Below are positions 12,457-23,400 of a stretch of DNA of 64,000 nt, piece by piece; position 1 is the stretch's first letter, and each line of letters begins with the position of its first letter. Both the position numbers and the translations under genes were made by a program. The DNA comes from Euleptes europaea (taxonomy: Eukaryota; Chordata; Lepidosauria; Squamata; Sphaerodactylidae), in assembly GCF_029931775.1 (NCBI RefSeq), contig NC_079312.1, forward strand, positions 16,747,821 to 16,811,820, read 5' to 3'. The notes under the pieces were generated by a model. That model did no database searches. It saw only the letters and a program-made list of their open reading frames with translations, and had not been told where the DNA came from.

Positions 12457-12971
12457 CAAATGTGACTCTGGATCCAGACACGGCTTTTTGCCAAATCTTC
12501 CTGTCCAAGCATTTGAAAAGCATGAGATGGGAAGAAATAGAACACTATCTGTCCAACTATCCTGAGACATTTGACGAATATGGTGCTGTGCTGGGCTGTG
12601 AGGGATTCACAGCAGGCCGCCATTTCTGGGAAGTCCTTGTGGGAAGTGAGGAAGGATGGAGCGTGGGGGTGGCCAGAGAGTCTGTGAGGATGCTGAAGGG
12701 AGACATCATCTTTAGTCCTGAGGAAGGGATCTGGGAGGAGGGGAAGAGGGGGGGCTGCTTCCAGCCTCAGATAAAAGATGATGCCCTTCCCTTGACTGGG
12801 GAGCTGAAGAGGATCCAAGTCTGCCTGAACTACGCTGGGGGCCGAGTGGCCTTTTTCGACGCTGAACGAGGATCCCTGATCCACGAGTTCTCCGGAGCCT
12901 CCTTCCGTGGAGAAACCCTCCTGCCCTTCTTTTGGGTGGGTTCAAAAGCCTACCTCAAAGTCTCCTCTTAA
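12457..12971 (+). CDS. TRIM copy A, last exon: PRY-SPRY (B30.2) domain
   Basis: The exon opens after CCGCAACAG and runs to TAA. It begins [10 protein letters not shown], the PRY start. The SPRY core follows with [53 protein letters not shown] and [16 protein letters not shown]30.2 domains bind target proteins and set TRIM specificity. The frame is intact. Compared with gene B (27,249-27,766), the first 30 residues and the middle loop (after EGIW) differ strongly while the C-terminal third is nearly the same. Exons 5, 6 and 7 join in frame, so this looks like a functional TRIM gene whose first four exons lie outside the window; a truncated duplicate cannot be excluded. Confidence 0.9.
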
Positions 12972-13454
12972 GGCCGTCTCTTCTCACCAGGACAATCAAT
13001 AAGAAAATATTATTTCTCAAGAGCCCTGTAAAGGCCTCTCCAGACTCCTGGACACCAAAACTAACCAGAGTAAAATTTCCCAATGTTCCCCTTGTTCTTT
13101 GTATCTTATTTCTGACACATTTAACATTATAAAGAATAACAGGTTTGTAGTCAAGGAGAGCTGTGAATAGACACCCCCCCCCCCCAGGTCTCCTCCGGCC
13201 TCCATTCCTCTTAAGCACAAGAGGAACAGCTGAAGATCCCTGAGAAGGAAGAAAGAGGCCCTGAAAGTCTTAAGTCAATATTCTGGACTTTCTCTTTTCT
13301 GTGCTTTACTGGGCACCACCTGTTAGGATTTGCCCCTCTGTTCATCATATCCTTCTTTATGAAGGGCACTGAAGATCCTCTCCCTGTCAGGGCTGCAGCA
13401 TTCATTGCAGTTGTGGTTCAGTTATACCAGTGGTTGAAAAGATGTTATGCTTGT

Positions 13455-13460
13455 AATAAA
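13455..13460 (+). promoter_or_regulatory. Probable poly(A) signal of TRIM copy A
   Basis: AATAAA lies 484 nt after the stop in the duplicated 3' flank. At the paralogous place in unit B (28,410-28,415) the hexamer reads GATAAA. Confidence 0.55.
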
Positions 13461-13813
13461 GTTATGTTACCTTGAAAACTTTGCTGAATTTTTTTTGGGG
13501 GGGGGATTTTGTAACTGCCAGACAACCACAAGGGTTCCTTCATTTATTCCGTTGCATAATCAAAGTTCGTATAAGCTGGGCCATCAAATGGTAACAATAA
13601 TCTTACCCTAAAGGGGCTGTTTAAGGTTTCAACTGATCTCAAGACAATAGATGAACCTTTGATTTTTTTTGTTGGGCCTTTAAGAACTGTGCTATGCCAA
13701 ATTTGGCGCTCAAGGATGGGGTCCTAACATTCAGTGAAAAATTCAGACAAATCTGGTGGGAAGGTAGCACCAATTGGCTAGTATTTAATGCACCATGAGC
13801 CTGTAGTCGCTGA

Positions 13814-14104
13814 GAGCCAGAGTGGTGGGGTAAGAGCAGTGGTTTGGAGCGGTGGACTCTGATCTGGAGAACCAGGTTTGATTCCACACTCCTCATGAGC
13901 GGCGGAGGCTAATCTGGTGAACTGGACTTGTTTCCCCACTCCTACACACGAAGCCAGCTGGGTGACCTTGGGCAAGTTACGCTCTCAGCCCCACCTACCC
14001 CACAGGGTGTCTGTTGTGGGGTGGGGAAGGGAAGGTGATTGTAAGCTGGTTTGAGTCCCCCTTAAGTGGTAGAGAAAGTCGGCATACAAAAACTAACTCT
14101 TCTC
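13814..14104 (+). mobile_element. tRNA-derived MIR-like SINE (family 1)
   Basis: It shows a pol III A-box remnant (GGGGTAAGAGC), a B box GGTTTGATTCC, a CORE-like middle (GGGTGACCTTGGGCAAGTTA) and a tail GTCGGCATACAAAAAC-TAACTCTTC. Other copies are at 14,653, 18,745, 19,635, 25,457, 26,108 (minus) and 49,803 (minus). Confidence 0.85.
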
Positions 14105-14652
14105 TGGAAAATCAGGCAAGGGGATGGTTTGGTGTTATTGGCTTCACTGATGATGCGTTATTGCAGCTAAACTTTGCCACTACATCAGTAAGATTGTCCA
14201 ACTTAGTGAGGATAGAGTTCAACTGGCTAAAAATAGTACTCACTGTTCTAGCCGTCAAGCAAGAAAATTCAGCAGCCATATCAGACCCCTCCTTCCCCAT
14301 CCCAGGTAAGCCCACCTTGGATTGGCTTACTCACTGGCCCTGATGCAATGATATCAGAAGGTGTCTATGTTTCAGGGGCTAAGTCTAGAACTGAAAACCT
14401 ATTCCTGGTGTGAACACTGGAGTACCAGGCAGGGTTAAAAAGTCATCAGTTCTGTTTTGCTTGGATTTCCGTGTGGGCATAGACTCAATCCATTCTCTTG
14501 GTTGCTTATGTGCCCCCATGGCATGTGACCCCAGTAAAAAGAAAAATCCAAAATAGTTCAAGGCAGGCTGGGCACACGTGTATCGGTTTACTATCCTTCC
14601 AGAAGTTAACTGGAGCATACAGCAAATTTCAGTCAGTCTTAGGATCTCGTGG

Positions 14653-14950
14653 ACCAGCGTGGTGTGTGGTTTGGAGCGGTGGAGTCTGATCTGGAGAACC
14701 AGGTTTGATTCTCCACTCCTCCACATGAGCGGAGGAGGCTAATCTAGTGAACTGGATTTGTTTCCGCACTCCTACACATGAAGCCAGCTGGGGGACCTTG
14801 GGCAAGTGATAGCTCGGTTAGAGCTCTCTCAGCCCCACCTACCTCACAGAGTGTATGTTGTGGGGAGGGGAAGGGAAGGAGATTGTAAGCTGGTTTGAAT
14901 CTCCTTTAAGTGGTAGAGAAAGTCGGCATATACAAACCAACTCTTCTTCT
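14653..14950 (+). mobile_element. tRNA-derived MIR-like SINE (family 1)
   Basis: Same family as 13,814-14,104; the B box reads GGTTTGATTCT and the A-box region has a small deletion. It ends in a CTTCTTCT tail. Confidence 0.85.
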
Positions 14951-15055
14951 ATAGACCCTGTCCCAGCACAGACTCCAAAGACTCCGAGTTTGCCTGGGCT
15001 CAACGGGGAAAAGAGCAGACACTATTGCCGACAAGTTACATTAGGTACTCTAGAT

Positions 15056-15285
15056 CAGTGGTTCTCAACCTGGGGCCATATGGCCCCCTGGGGGGGGCAG
15101 GATATTCCAAGGGGGGCACAGGTGAAAATTGCTGTGTGCATTTTGTGTGGCTGTTTATGCTTCTTTGTTCCTTGGCTATTTGCAAACAAAACATTTATAT
15201 AGCTACCTTTCTACCAGTAGGACGGGAGCCAGAAGGAAACCAGGTCGGAAGGTGGCTACGGTCGGAAAAAGGTTGAGAACCATTG
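15056..15285. mobile_element. hAT-type non-autonomous DNA element with TSD
   Basis: It starts CAGTGGTTCTCAACC and ends GGTTGAGAACCATTG. An exact 8-bp duplication, CTCTAGAT, flanks it (15,048-15,055 and 15,286-15,293). Confidence 0.92.
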
Positions 15286-15852
15286 CTCTAGATAATTCTC
15301 ACTGGTGCTTTGCTGAGTCAGCAGGCTGGACCAGGCCAAGCGGGCCCTCCCTGGGCCAGCTACAGCAAGCCAGGCCTCTGCTGCTCTTTCAGACTCATAT
15401 TTAAATCCCCCCTCTGCCCCACCCTTGGCTACACACCTCAGCAAACAGCGATCGCTCCAGTGAGCCTCCAGTTGCTGACTTTAAGCTTTGATGTCCAGTA
15501 TGGTCTAGTTGTGGATGGGTACCAGTGGGGAAGGGTCTGCAGGGAAGCTGTGCAGTTGAAAATCGGGGTTTGGCATTCAGCCTGTGTCTCGCTCTTTCTC
15601 CAGACATTTGAGCCCTCCCCAACTCTCCAGTTGGAAATATATTCAGGAGGGGGATTTGAATAGCCAGAGTCCTGCTAGGTAAAAGGTTTCTCTTCCTGTT
15701 ATTTGTGTCTCTCTTCAAATCTTTATAAACCTTTTTCATCCACTCAGCTGTCTCTCTTTTTTAGTTGGGTTTCTAAGAAACTGGGTGCTCATACTTTGTC
15801 CTTACCGTGACCCTGCGAGGGAAATTAGGCTAAGCGCTACCGAGCATCATTG

Positions 15853-15955
15853 CTAGGGTTTCCAACTGTGGCATTGGAAATCCTTGGAGATTTGGGGTGT
15901 AGGGACGGAGAGGGTGTGATTTGGGGAGGGACCTGAGGGGGGCATAATGGCATAG
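15853..15955. mobile_element. hAT-like element fragment (TAGGGTTGCCAAC type)
   Basis: It begins TAGGGTTTCCAACTG and breaks off near 15,955. The paralogous, longer copy is at 28,755-28,960, so the insertion predates the A/B duplication. Confidence 0.6.
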
Positions 15956-15983
15956 AGGGGTTACCTTCTCTCACTTATCAGAG

Positions 15984-16210
15984 CCTGTGCAGTATACTGG
16001 TTAGCGGATCTTAGAATCTATGAGACCCGGGTTCCAATCCTAACCCTACCATGGAAGCTTGTTTGTTGGCATTGGGCCAGTCACACACTCTCACCCTAAC
16101 CTCCTTCTCAGGGTTGCTGTGGGTGTGAGGATAAAATGGAAGGCAGGGGGATGATATAAGCTGCTGTGGGTCCACCTTTGGGAGAAAGGCAGCAGAGACA
16201 AGGTGAGTGG
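15984..16210 (+). mobile_element. tRNA-derived SINE (family 3)
   Basis: It shows a B box GGTTCCAATCC, then CACACTCTCACCCTAACCTC, and a tail GGTCCACCTTTGGGAGAAAG. A closely similar copy lies on the minus strand at 30,602-30,845. Confidence 0.7.
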
Positions 16211-16213
16211 AAT

Positions 16214-16331
16214 ATTGTCGAAGGCTTTCACGGTCAGAGTTCATTGGTTCTTGTAGGCTATCCGGGCTGTGTAACCGTGGTCTTGGTATTTTCTTTCCTG
16301 ACGTTTCGCCAGCAGCTGTGGCAGGCATCTT
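16214..16331 (-). mobile_element. PLE-derived terminal segment (solo pLTR)
   Basis: It is a single arm of the terminal repeat of the Penelope-like element at 5,489-6,601: CGAAGGCTTTCACGGTCAG ... TGACGTTTCGCCAGCAGC. It ends at the CATCTTC of the hammerhead-like core. Confidence 0.8.
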
Positions 16332-16544
16332 CTTCCAACACTAGATATATGCTGCTCCAGATCAATTGATCAAGGAGCTTCTAGGGATAAAGGAAAGGAT
16401 TTTCAGTGCAAATGTTGACTGCTGTCTTATATTTCAGTGGGCCAATATAAGCCAATTGCCTTTCCTGGCTCCCACTACAGCCAGTGGGCAGGCCAGCATC
16501 TCCCCTTGTTCCCCATGGGCAATCCTGTGCCATTCGTTCCATTC

Positions 16545-16643
16545 GGGATGTACTAAAACGAATGACAAGTCAGCCCCAATGGGCTGTGCAGCCTCTCCCA
16601 TTGCTTCCAATGGGCTGACTTGTCATTCGTTTTAGTACATCCC
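16545..16643. repeat. Short element with perfect 32-bp inverted arms
   Basis: The arms at 16,545-16,576 and 16,612-16,643 are exact reverse complements, starting GGGATGTACTAAAACG and ending CGTTTTAGTACATCCC. The 35-bp loop contains a second small stem, CAATGGG/CCCATTG. It lies 327 bp before the TRIM start codon. No target duplication is visible. Confidence 0.9.
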
Positions 16644-16649
16644 TCCAGT

Positions 16650-17270
16650 ACTAGCGAGCGAGCGCTGATCTCTCCACACCCGTCTGCCCGAGACCCGGGA
16701 AGCATCTCGCTCCGGCGCGGGAAACATCCCCTTTGCCAAGCCCTGGGGCGCAAAGGGAAAGGGCTTCCCTTCCATTGGAGGCGGGCGCTTGCAAAGGCGA
16801 GGCTAAAGGGGGCACTCCCAGCCCAAAGCTTGCCTTCTGCCCCAGGCCCCCAAAATATTTCGGCGATGATTCCACCTCTGCGAGTCATTTACAGGAAGGG
16901 AAACGCCCGCAGCTTTGGAAAGCGGGAAAACCAGGCTGATTCTCCTGCTCTTCCTTCCTTGGGGCAGCTATGTCGGCCGGGGGTCTCGTGCATGAGCTGT
17001 GCGAGGAAGCCTCTTGCTCCATCTGCCTGGACTTCTTCAGGGACCCGGTGACCATCGCCCAGTGCGGCCACAATTTCTGCCGCGCCTGCCTGACCCAGAG
17101 CTGGGGGGTGTCTAGGGCAGAGGCTTCCTGCCCCCAATGCAGAGGGAGAGCGCAGGAGGGGACCCTCCGGCCCAACAAGCATCTGGCCAATTTTGTGGAA
17201 ATCGCCAAAAATTTCACCCTTCTGGAGGGAAAAGAGGCAGGTGGGAAGGGGGGAGAAGGAAAGGGGGGGA
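16650..17270 (+). promoter_or_regulatory. GC- and CpG-rich region over TRIM gene B exon 1
   Basis: The stretch around the start codon is rich in CpG (GAGCGAGCGCTGATC, CTCGCTCCGGCGCGG, GGCGGGCGC), unlike the AT-richer flanks. This is the likely promoter and 5' UTR; no TATA box is evident. Confidence 0.5.
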
Positions 17271-17407
17271 TCTGTGAGAAGCACCAGGAGCCCCTGAAGT
17301 TTTTCTGCAAGAAGGACGAAGCCCCCCTCTGCGTGGTCTGCGGCATATCCAAGGAGCACCAAGATCACCAGGTGGTTCCTCTGGAGGAGGCTTCCCAAGA
17401 AAACAGG
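16970..17407 (+). CDS. TRIM gene B exon 1: RING finger and B-box
   Basis: It opens with ATG in the CpG-rich stretch. The RING is of C3HC4 type: CSICLDFF, then [10 protein letters not shown], then CPQC. A glycine/lysine-rich linker ([14 protein letters not shown]) leads to the B-box [12 protein letters not shown] ... [13 protein letters not shown]. It ends EASQENR with donor AGG|GTCAGT, phase 0. Confidence 0.9.
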
Positions 17408-20400
17408 GTCAGTAAAAAATCGGTGGAGGGAGACTTTTTTGCATTCCTGTGTGTGGCTCAGAAATTCACTTTGGGGCAACGCTCGCTCTCTCAAGCTTGT
17501 GGTCATTGCCGCTTGCTGGCTTGTGACTATTAATATAATATAAAATATACATATACAATTTATTATCCCCCCCCCACCCCAGCCACAAATTGGTTCTCAA
17601 AGCAGCTGCTAGTAACAAACGAATCAAAAAAGGTGCTTGAGGAGGGGGGTTTCCTTGTGATGGAGGGGAGGGGCCCGGCTGCCTCCTCTTCTCTTCCTCA
17701 CCCAACCTGCCCCCCCCCCAGGAGATCACCCTTTGCTGGTTGCCCTCTCAATATTGGCACCCCAGCCTTTCTCTTACAGGCCACTTTTGGCTGAGGAATG
17801 TGGGCAGGGCGATCCCATTTCGTTCCCCTTAAGCAGTGACCTATCTATTATTTACAGTGGCCATCTCCTCCAATGAGGAGGGGTGGAGAGCTTTGGCTCT
17901 CCACCAAAGCTCTCCATTGACACTGTCCTTCAGTGTTACTCCTCTGAAGATGCCTGCCTCAGCTGCTGGCGAAACGTCAGGAAAGAAAATACCAAGACCA
18001 CGGTCACACAGCCCGGATAACCTACAAGAACCAATGAACTCTGACCGTGAAAGCCTTCAACAATATTCAGGACATTCAAACTTGGGAAACACACCTTAAA
18101 GTGGGAAGAGGCAACGGGAGTCTTTTCCTGCCACTCCAAGGCCTTCTTCAGGTCTCTCCCCCCTCAGTCTTTGCATCTGCGGCTTGACTGGCCCTCTGCG
18201 GTGCTGGTGATGGAGATGGGGCTGATCTTGGGGCTCTCGGTGGGGTTGCAGATCTCTGGGTGCTTAGAATTGAATCATAGAGTTGGAAGGGACCAGCAGG
18301 GTCATCTAGTCCAACCCCCTGCACAATGCAGGAAATTCACAACTACCTCCCCCACACACACCCACACACCCAGTGACCCCTTCTCCATGCCCAGAAGATG
18401 GCCAAGATGCCCTCCCTCTCGTGAACTGCCTCTTGTGAACTGCCTAAGGTCACAGCATCAGCATTGCTGACAGATGGCCATCTAACCGCTTCTTAAAAAC
18501 CTCCAGGGAAGGAGCGCTCACCGCCTCCCGAGGAAGCCTGTTCCACTGAGGAACCGCTCTGTTAGAAAATTCTTCCTAATGTCTAGATGGAAACTCTTTT
18601 GATTTAATTTCAGCCCGTTGGTTCTGGTCTGACCTTCTGAGTCAATATCTATCAGTGGCTGTAGGTGGTCGAGCTTAAGGGAAGAGACTGAGCTGCTGGA
18701 AGAGAAAAGGTCTTTGACTCTGGGTTCCGGTGTGATGGTTTGATAGCCAGCGTGGTGTAGTGGTTAAGAGCAGTGGTTTGGAGCGGTGGACTCCGATCTG
18801 GAGAACCGGGTTTGATTCCCCACTCCTCCACATGAGCGACGGAGGCTAATCTGGTGAACTGGATTTGTTTCTCCACTCCTCCACACAAACCCAGCTGGGT
18901 GACCTTGGGCTAGTCACACTCTCTCAGCCCCACCTACCTCGCAGGGTATCTGTTGTGGGGAAGGGAAGGTGATTGCAAGCTGGTTTGAGTCTCCCTTAAG
19001 TGGTAGGGAAAGTCGGCATATAAAAACCAACTCTTCTTCTTCTTCCTAGTGCAACTGGGGCAAAAACCTGAAGGGTGATGAAAGAGAGAGTCTGGGAAGA
19101 AAGGTCCCTACTCTACTCACCTAGGGGAGGAATAGTCTCGGAGGAAGGAGGTATTCCTGGCCCAAGTGTGTAAAAATTACTTTAAGTGCTGTGAAGTAAT
19201 TCCACAGAGAGATAAAGAAAGGAGAAGGGAGGATCTCCACAGAACCTCTGTGTGCTGGTTATAGGACTAAGCTACCTTAAAGTGTTGGAAACCTAAGTTA
19301 GATAAAATGTCACCTGTGCTGTATTTGTTGAGCAACTCATTATATATAGACAGAAACTTTGTACCTTTCCTTAATACTAGTTTTCCCTCCCTGTGTAATA
19401 TAATAAAATTCTGTTATTTTATTGTTGAGCTGAGTAAAGCCTCTGATGTCTCAATTCCCTGAGGTAAAGCAAAGTAAGTGACGTGGGAGAGATTTCCCAC
19501 TCCCCCCCTCACGCACCCCAACTCCAACTGAAGGCGAAACCACATAGGCCCTATGTCATAGGGTTACACTTGGTTACATCTAGCTTTTATATTTAAAAGT
19601 GTGAAATATATTTTTCTATTGAACAAGGCACAAGAGCCAGCGTGGGTGTAGTGGTTAAGAGTGGTGGTTTGGAGCGGTAGACTCTGATCTGGAGAACTGG
19701 GTTTGATTCCCCACTCCTCCACATGAGCGGTGGAGGCTAATCTGGTGAACCGCGCAACCGGTTTCCCCACTCCTCCACATGAAGCCAGATGAGTGACTTT
19801 GGGCTAGCTACAGCTCTCTTAGAGCTCTCTCAGCCCCACCTACCTCACAGGGGTGTTTGTTGTGGGGAGGGGAAGGGAAGGTGATTGTAAGCCGGTTTGA
19901 TTCTTCCTTAAGTGGTAGAGAAAGTCGGCATATAAAAACCAACTCCTCCTCCTCCTTCTTCATTGCAAAGGGAAAAAATAAATAAAACGCATCTTGTTTC
20001 CTTGTTTTGGGAATCAGGCACTCGTGGCTGCTAGAAGAGGGAGAGTTTGCCAGAAGCACCAGGAGCCGCTGAAGCTCTTCTGCACGGACGACGAAGCCCT
20101 CATCTGTGTGGTCTGTGACCGATCCAAGGAGCACAGAGATCACAAGACCCTTCCTATTGAGGAGGCCTCGCAAGAGTACAAGGTGGGAAATCTACATGGT
20201 GGAGGCTGGTGGGGAAGAGCGGTGGCTCCTTCCCTTCTCTTTGCAGGGAAACTGAGTCCAGTTTCTGCCAGCCTCTGGGCCCAAATTGTGGAGTGAAAAC
20301 ACCTCTTTGCTGCCTCCTTCCTGGCTTGGTGGCTCCCTAAAACACTGCCTCCTGCCCCCTGCTGAGGCTAAAGTAGAGTGATATGATAAAGTGGGGGAGA

Positions 20401-23400
20401 TTATGTTCTTATGCTCTGTGAATACCTTTGCATTCCCAATGGCTATCCAAGGAAAATGGGGCACCATCCCCGTGAGGAGGTTACCTGTGTTCAGCATTTG
20501 GAAAATGTTCAATATCTTGTTATGGACGTAGGGCAGTTACATCTAGTTTGGCCATTACTGACCATCTTGCTTCTTGTATGTTTTATAATAAACTTCTAAA
20601 AAAAGGAACATGCCTCAGTTTTGGGTCTCCTCCCCCAGGATCAGTTCTGCAACCGTCTGGAGAGGCTGAAGAAGGAGAGAGAAAGAATTGTGGCGTGTCA
20701 AGCAAACATAGTGAAGGAAAGCCAATACTTGCTCGTAAGTGTCACTATGGCTGGGAAGTGAACAGGTTGTAGAATTATTATTGGGGGAGGAATGGCAGAA
20801 AATAGCAGAAAAGACAACCTATGAGGCAGTTCTGTGCACAGACTCTTAGTATTCAAGCAGACCAGGAGCCCCAAAGGGAGACATAACATTGCAATTCTAA
20901 GCAGAGTTATATCCAAGCAGTGGGGCTGGGTATGTTGCAGAACTGCACCAGCTTGGTGCTCCTGGCACCCTGGGTGGTCACCTGGGGCTGCCTTGTGGGT
21001 GGGCTGCCCCTGGTTGTTCATCCAAATCTAGACACCCCACCCCCTTTTTGTTCTTGGGTGATTTTGTTTGGGGTAGAATCACTTGACTTTCCAAGGTGCT
21101 CCGAGATGAGCCCTGGACAGATGAACGAATGTGTGGATTCCCCATTTGTGTGCCTGCACCAACACTGCAAGCCAGGAGATGTCTGAAAAGAGATGAGGAT
21201 GTCCCACCTCCAAAGAAATGCTGAGTGGAAATGCTGATAGATACTCCACCGTTCCTAACTGGGTTGCTGAGCCATTGCTGACTCTTAAGGGGGAAAGTAA
21301 TTGGAATACTCAATAGCGTGTTGATATTTCCCCCTGCAGTTTTTTCTTGCCCAAAATGCAGCCAAGGGAGACCAACTGAAGGGAAGGGGCTTCTTAGATC
21401 TTTTCTCCTCAGTGGTATTTTGACTCAAACATAATACCTTTGGGCCTGTTTGGAAGTGGTGGGTCAGCCTATGGAGGGTGTTTTATTGATGGGGGGATGG
21501 GTTTAAGAAGCCCCTTCTACTCTCTGGGTCTTCTGCTGAAGACATGGGTCTCTGTGGCTGAAATAACCTCTCCAGAAGTTTGAGTGAGATGTACTTGGCC
21601 CTCAGGATGGCTCCATGGAAATCTTTATTTTCCCCTGTCGAATGTTGGTGTGATCTCTGTGAAAGGCCAAAGTGTCCTTCTGATAGGAGTCTCCTGAAGC
21701 GCCTTTTCCCACCGCAAAGACCAGCTGTGTTATATTGACCTGATTTCTCTTTCCATTTCAGAAGCAAACCACAGGAGAGAAGCAAGAGATGACAGCCAAG
21801 TTCAGACAACTACACTCGTTTCTGGAGGAAAAAGAGAAACTTTTTCTGGCTCAGATGGAAGAGGTGGAGAAGGAGGTAGCAAGGAAAAGGGACCAGCACC
21901 TGGCCAGACTCTCTGAGGAACTCTGCTGTCTTGAAATCCTCAACCGGGAGATGGAGGAGAAGTGTCAGCAGCCGGCCAGTGAACTCCTGCAGGTGAGAGT
22001 GTGGCAGGAACAGCCCAGGGTCCCCTTCGGGAGAAGGCTGCCTCTGAACCTTTCTGCTCATTCTGAGTCTAGTGGGAGGGCAGGAGGCCTGCGGGGCTGC
22101 TGCAGCTCAGAGGGACAACATGGCGGGGAAGGGTGAGCCCAGTTTATGTTGCTAGCAGGTTTTCCTCTCTGAGCGTGGGCTGCTTTCCCCTCTGCCCCAT
22201 TACATCTCCAGCCAGGTGCTGTGAAACTCCACCCCTTGGGAAATGCAGCTTCCCACACACACACACGCAGCCCCCTGCCCCTCCCGGACAGACTGAGGTC
22301 AGGAGGCTTCCATCTCAGAAGGAAAAGTGTTTCTGTGTCAACCTACAGTCTGAGGTGATCAGATTTTCTTATCCCCAAAGTTAGCAGTGCCCAAAGGCAA
22401 ATTACGCAGCGAAAGCCATATGGTTTGCATTCTGAACTAAGAACAAACGTACACATGGGGCCTCTTTTATCTTTGCAAACTGATATGAGTCTTTTATTGT
22501 AAGGAGCTCCATTCTAGACCGCATAGGGTAGAGAGAGGCTTCTAAACTTGTCCCAACTACCAAGGATAAATAGAGATGCAGGATCCGTGTCCTGCCCTGA
22601 GGGTGCCAAGATGGAGAAGAGTAGTGTGGGGAGAGAAGGTGTGAAAGCGGAAGGAAGGAAGTTTTCGTTCTCTCTCTCTCTCTACCTTTTTTCTTTAGGA
22701 TGCCAGAAGCACCTTGCAGAGGTAAGTGGATCCTTCACATTAACCTTAACACTGGGTGTGTGTGTCTGGGTATCCTGTGAAGAACGTGCTCCTTCAGGGT
22801 CATGGCTGAGGGCCAAATTGGGTGTAATTAAGATTGTGGATCTACATCTATCTTTCAGTGGCAAACAGCTTAAACACAGTGCCTCATCAACAGGAAACTG
22901 TGAAATGAAATGGTATTGGGGGGGGGGTCTGGGTTGACACCTAGCTGTGCATCTCTAGAAGAGGGGTCCTCAACCTTTTTGAGGCGGCAGGCACCTTTGG
23001 GATTCTCACATGGTGTGGTTGGTGCAGCCACAAAATGACTGCCACAGGAAATGGAAACAGCCAAGGAATTGGTGTTGCAGCTTACCTTCAGTCATGCAGC
23101 TTACCTTCAGTCACACAGTGAAGATCCTTGTGTTGTGGCCGCTGCTTCCAAAGCCATGTTTTAAAAACTACCCCATGAAATACAGGGTTTGAGTCTCCTC
23201 AGCTACATTCGTTCCACAAAATGGCAGTTTGGAGACTTTATTTGGCCTAAATAATGCCTTGGTTGGTGTCGTAGCTGGCTACAGGGGCACTTTAGGGGTG
23301 AACACAGTGAAGACCACTCAGCCCAATCTGATGTGAGACTGCACTTAGATGTGCAACTCCTACTCAATTTGCCCCACATTGAAGGCAGTGGCAAAGTGGA

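Larger units (their letters stand above)
3703..15955 (+). repeat. Segmental duplication, unit A
   Basis: Collinear blocks of this interval recur at 23,168-28,850. The pairs seen are 3,703-4,455 with 23,168-23,772; 5,284-5,450 with 23,775-23,945; 6,928-7,370 with 23,950-24,400; 8,034-8,830 with 24,669-25,765; 12,296-13,500 with 27,092-28,460; and 15,605-15,955 with 28,500-28,850. Blocks keep order and orientation and include TRIM exons 5, 6 and 7. Gaps between blocks are mostly explained by transposons that entered one copy only. Confidence 0.88.

Noticed and set aside
12267-12884. 205-codon minus-strand frame
   Set aside because: Antisense shadow of the B30.2 exon of TRIM copy A.
16214-18064. 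One large element bounded by the two inverted PLE termini and carrying the TRIM exon
   Set aside because: Flanks do not form a target duplication, so two insertions are more likely.
18760-18815. tRNA-like A and B boxes
   Set aside because: They belong to tRNA-derived SINEs; no complete tRNA cloverleaf was found anywhere in the window.
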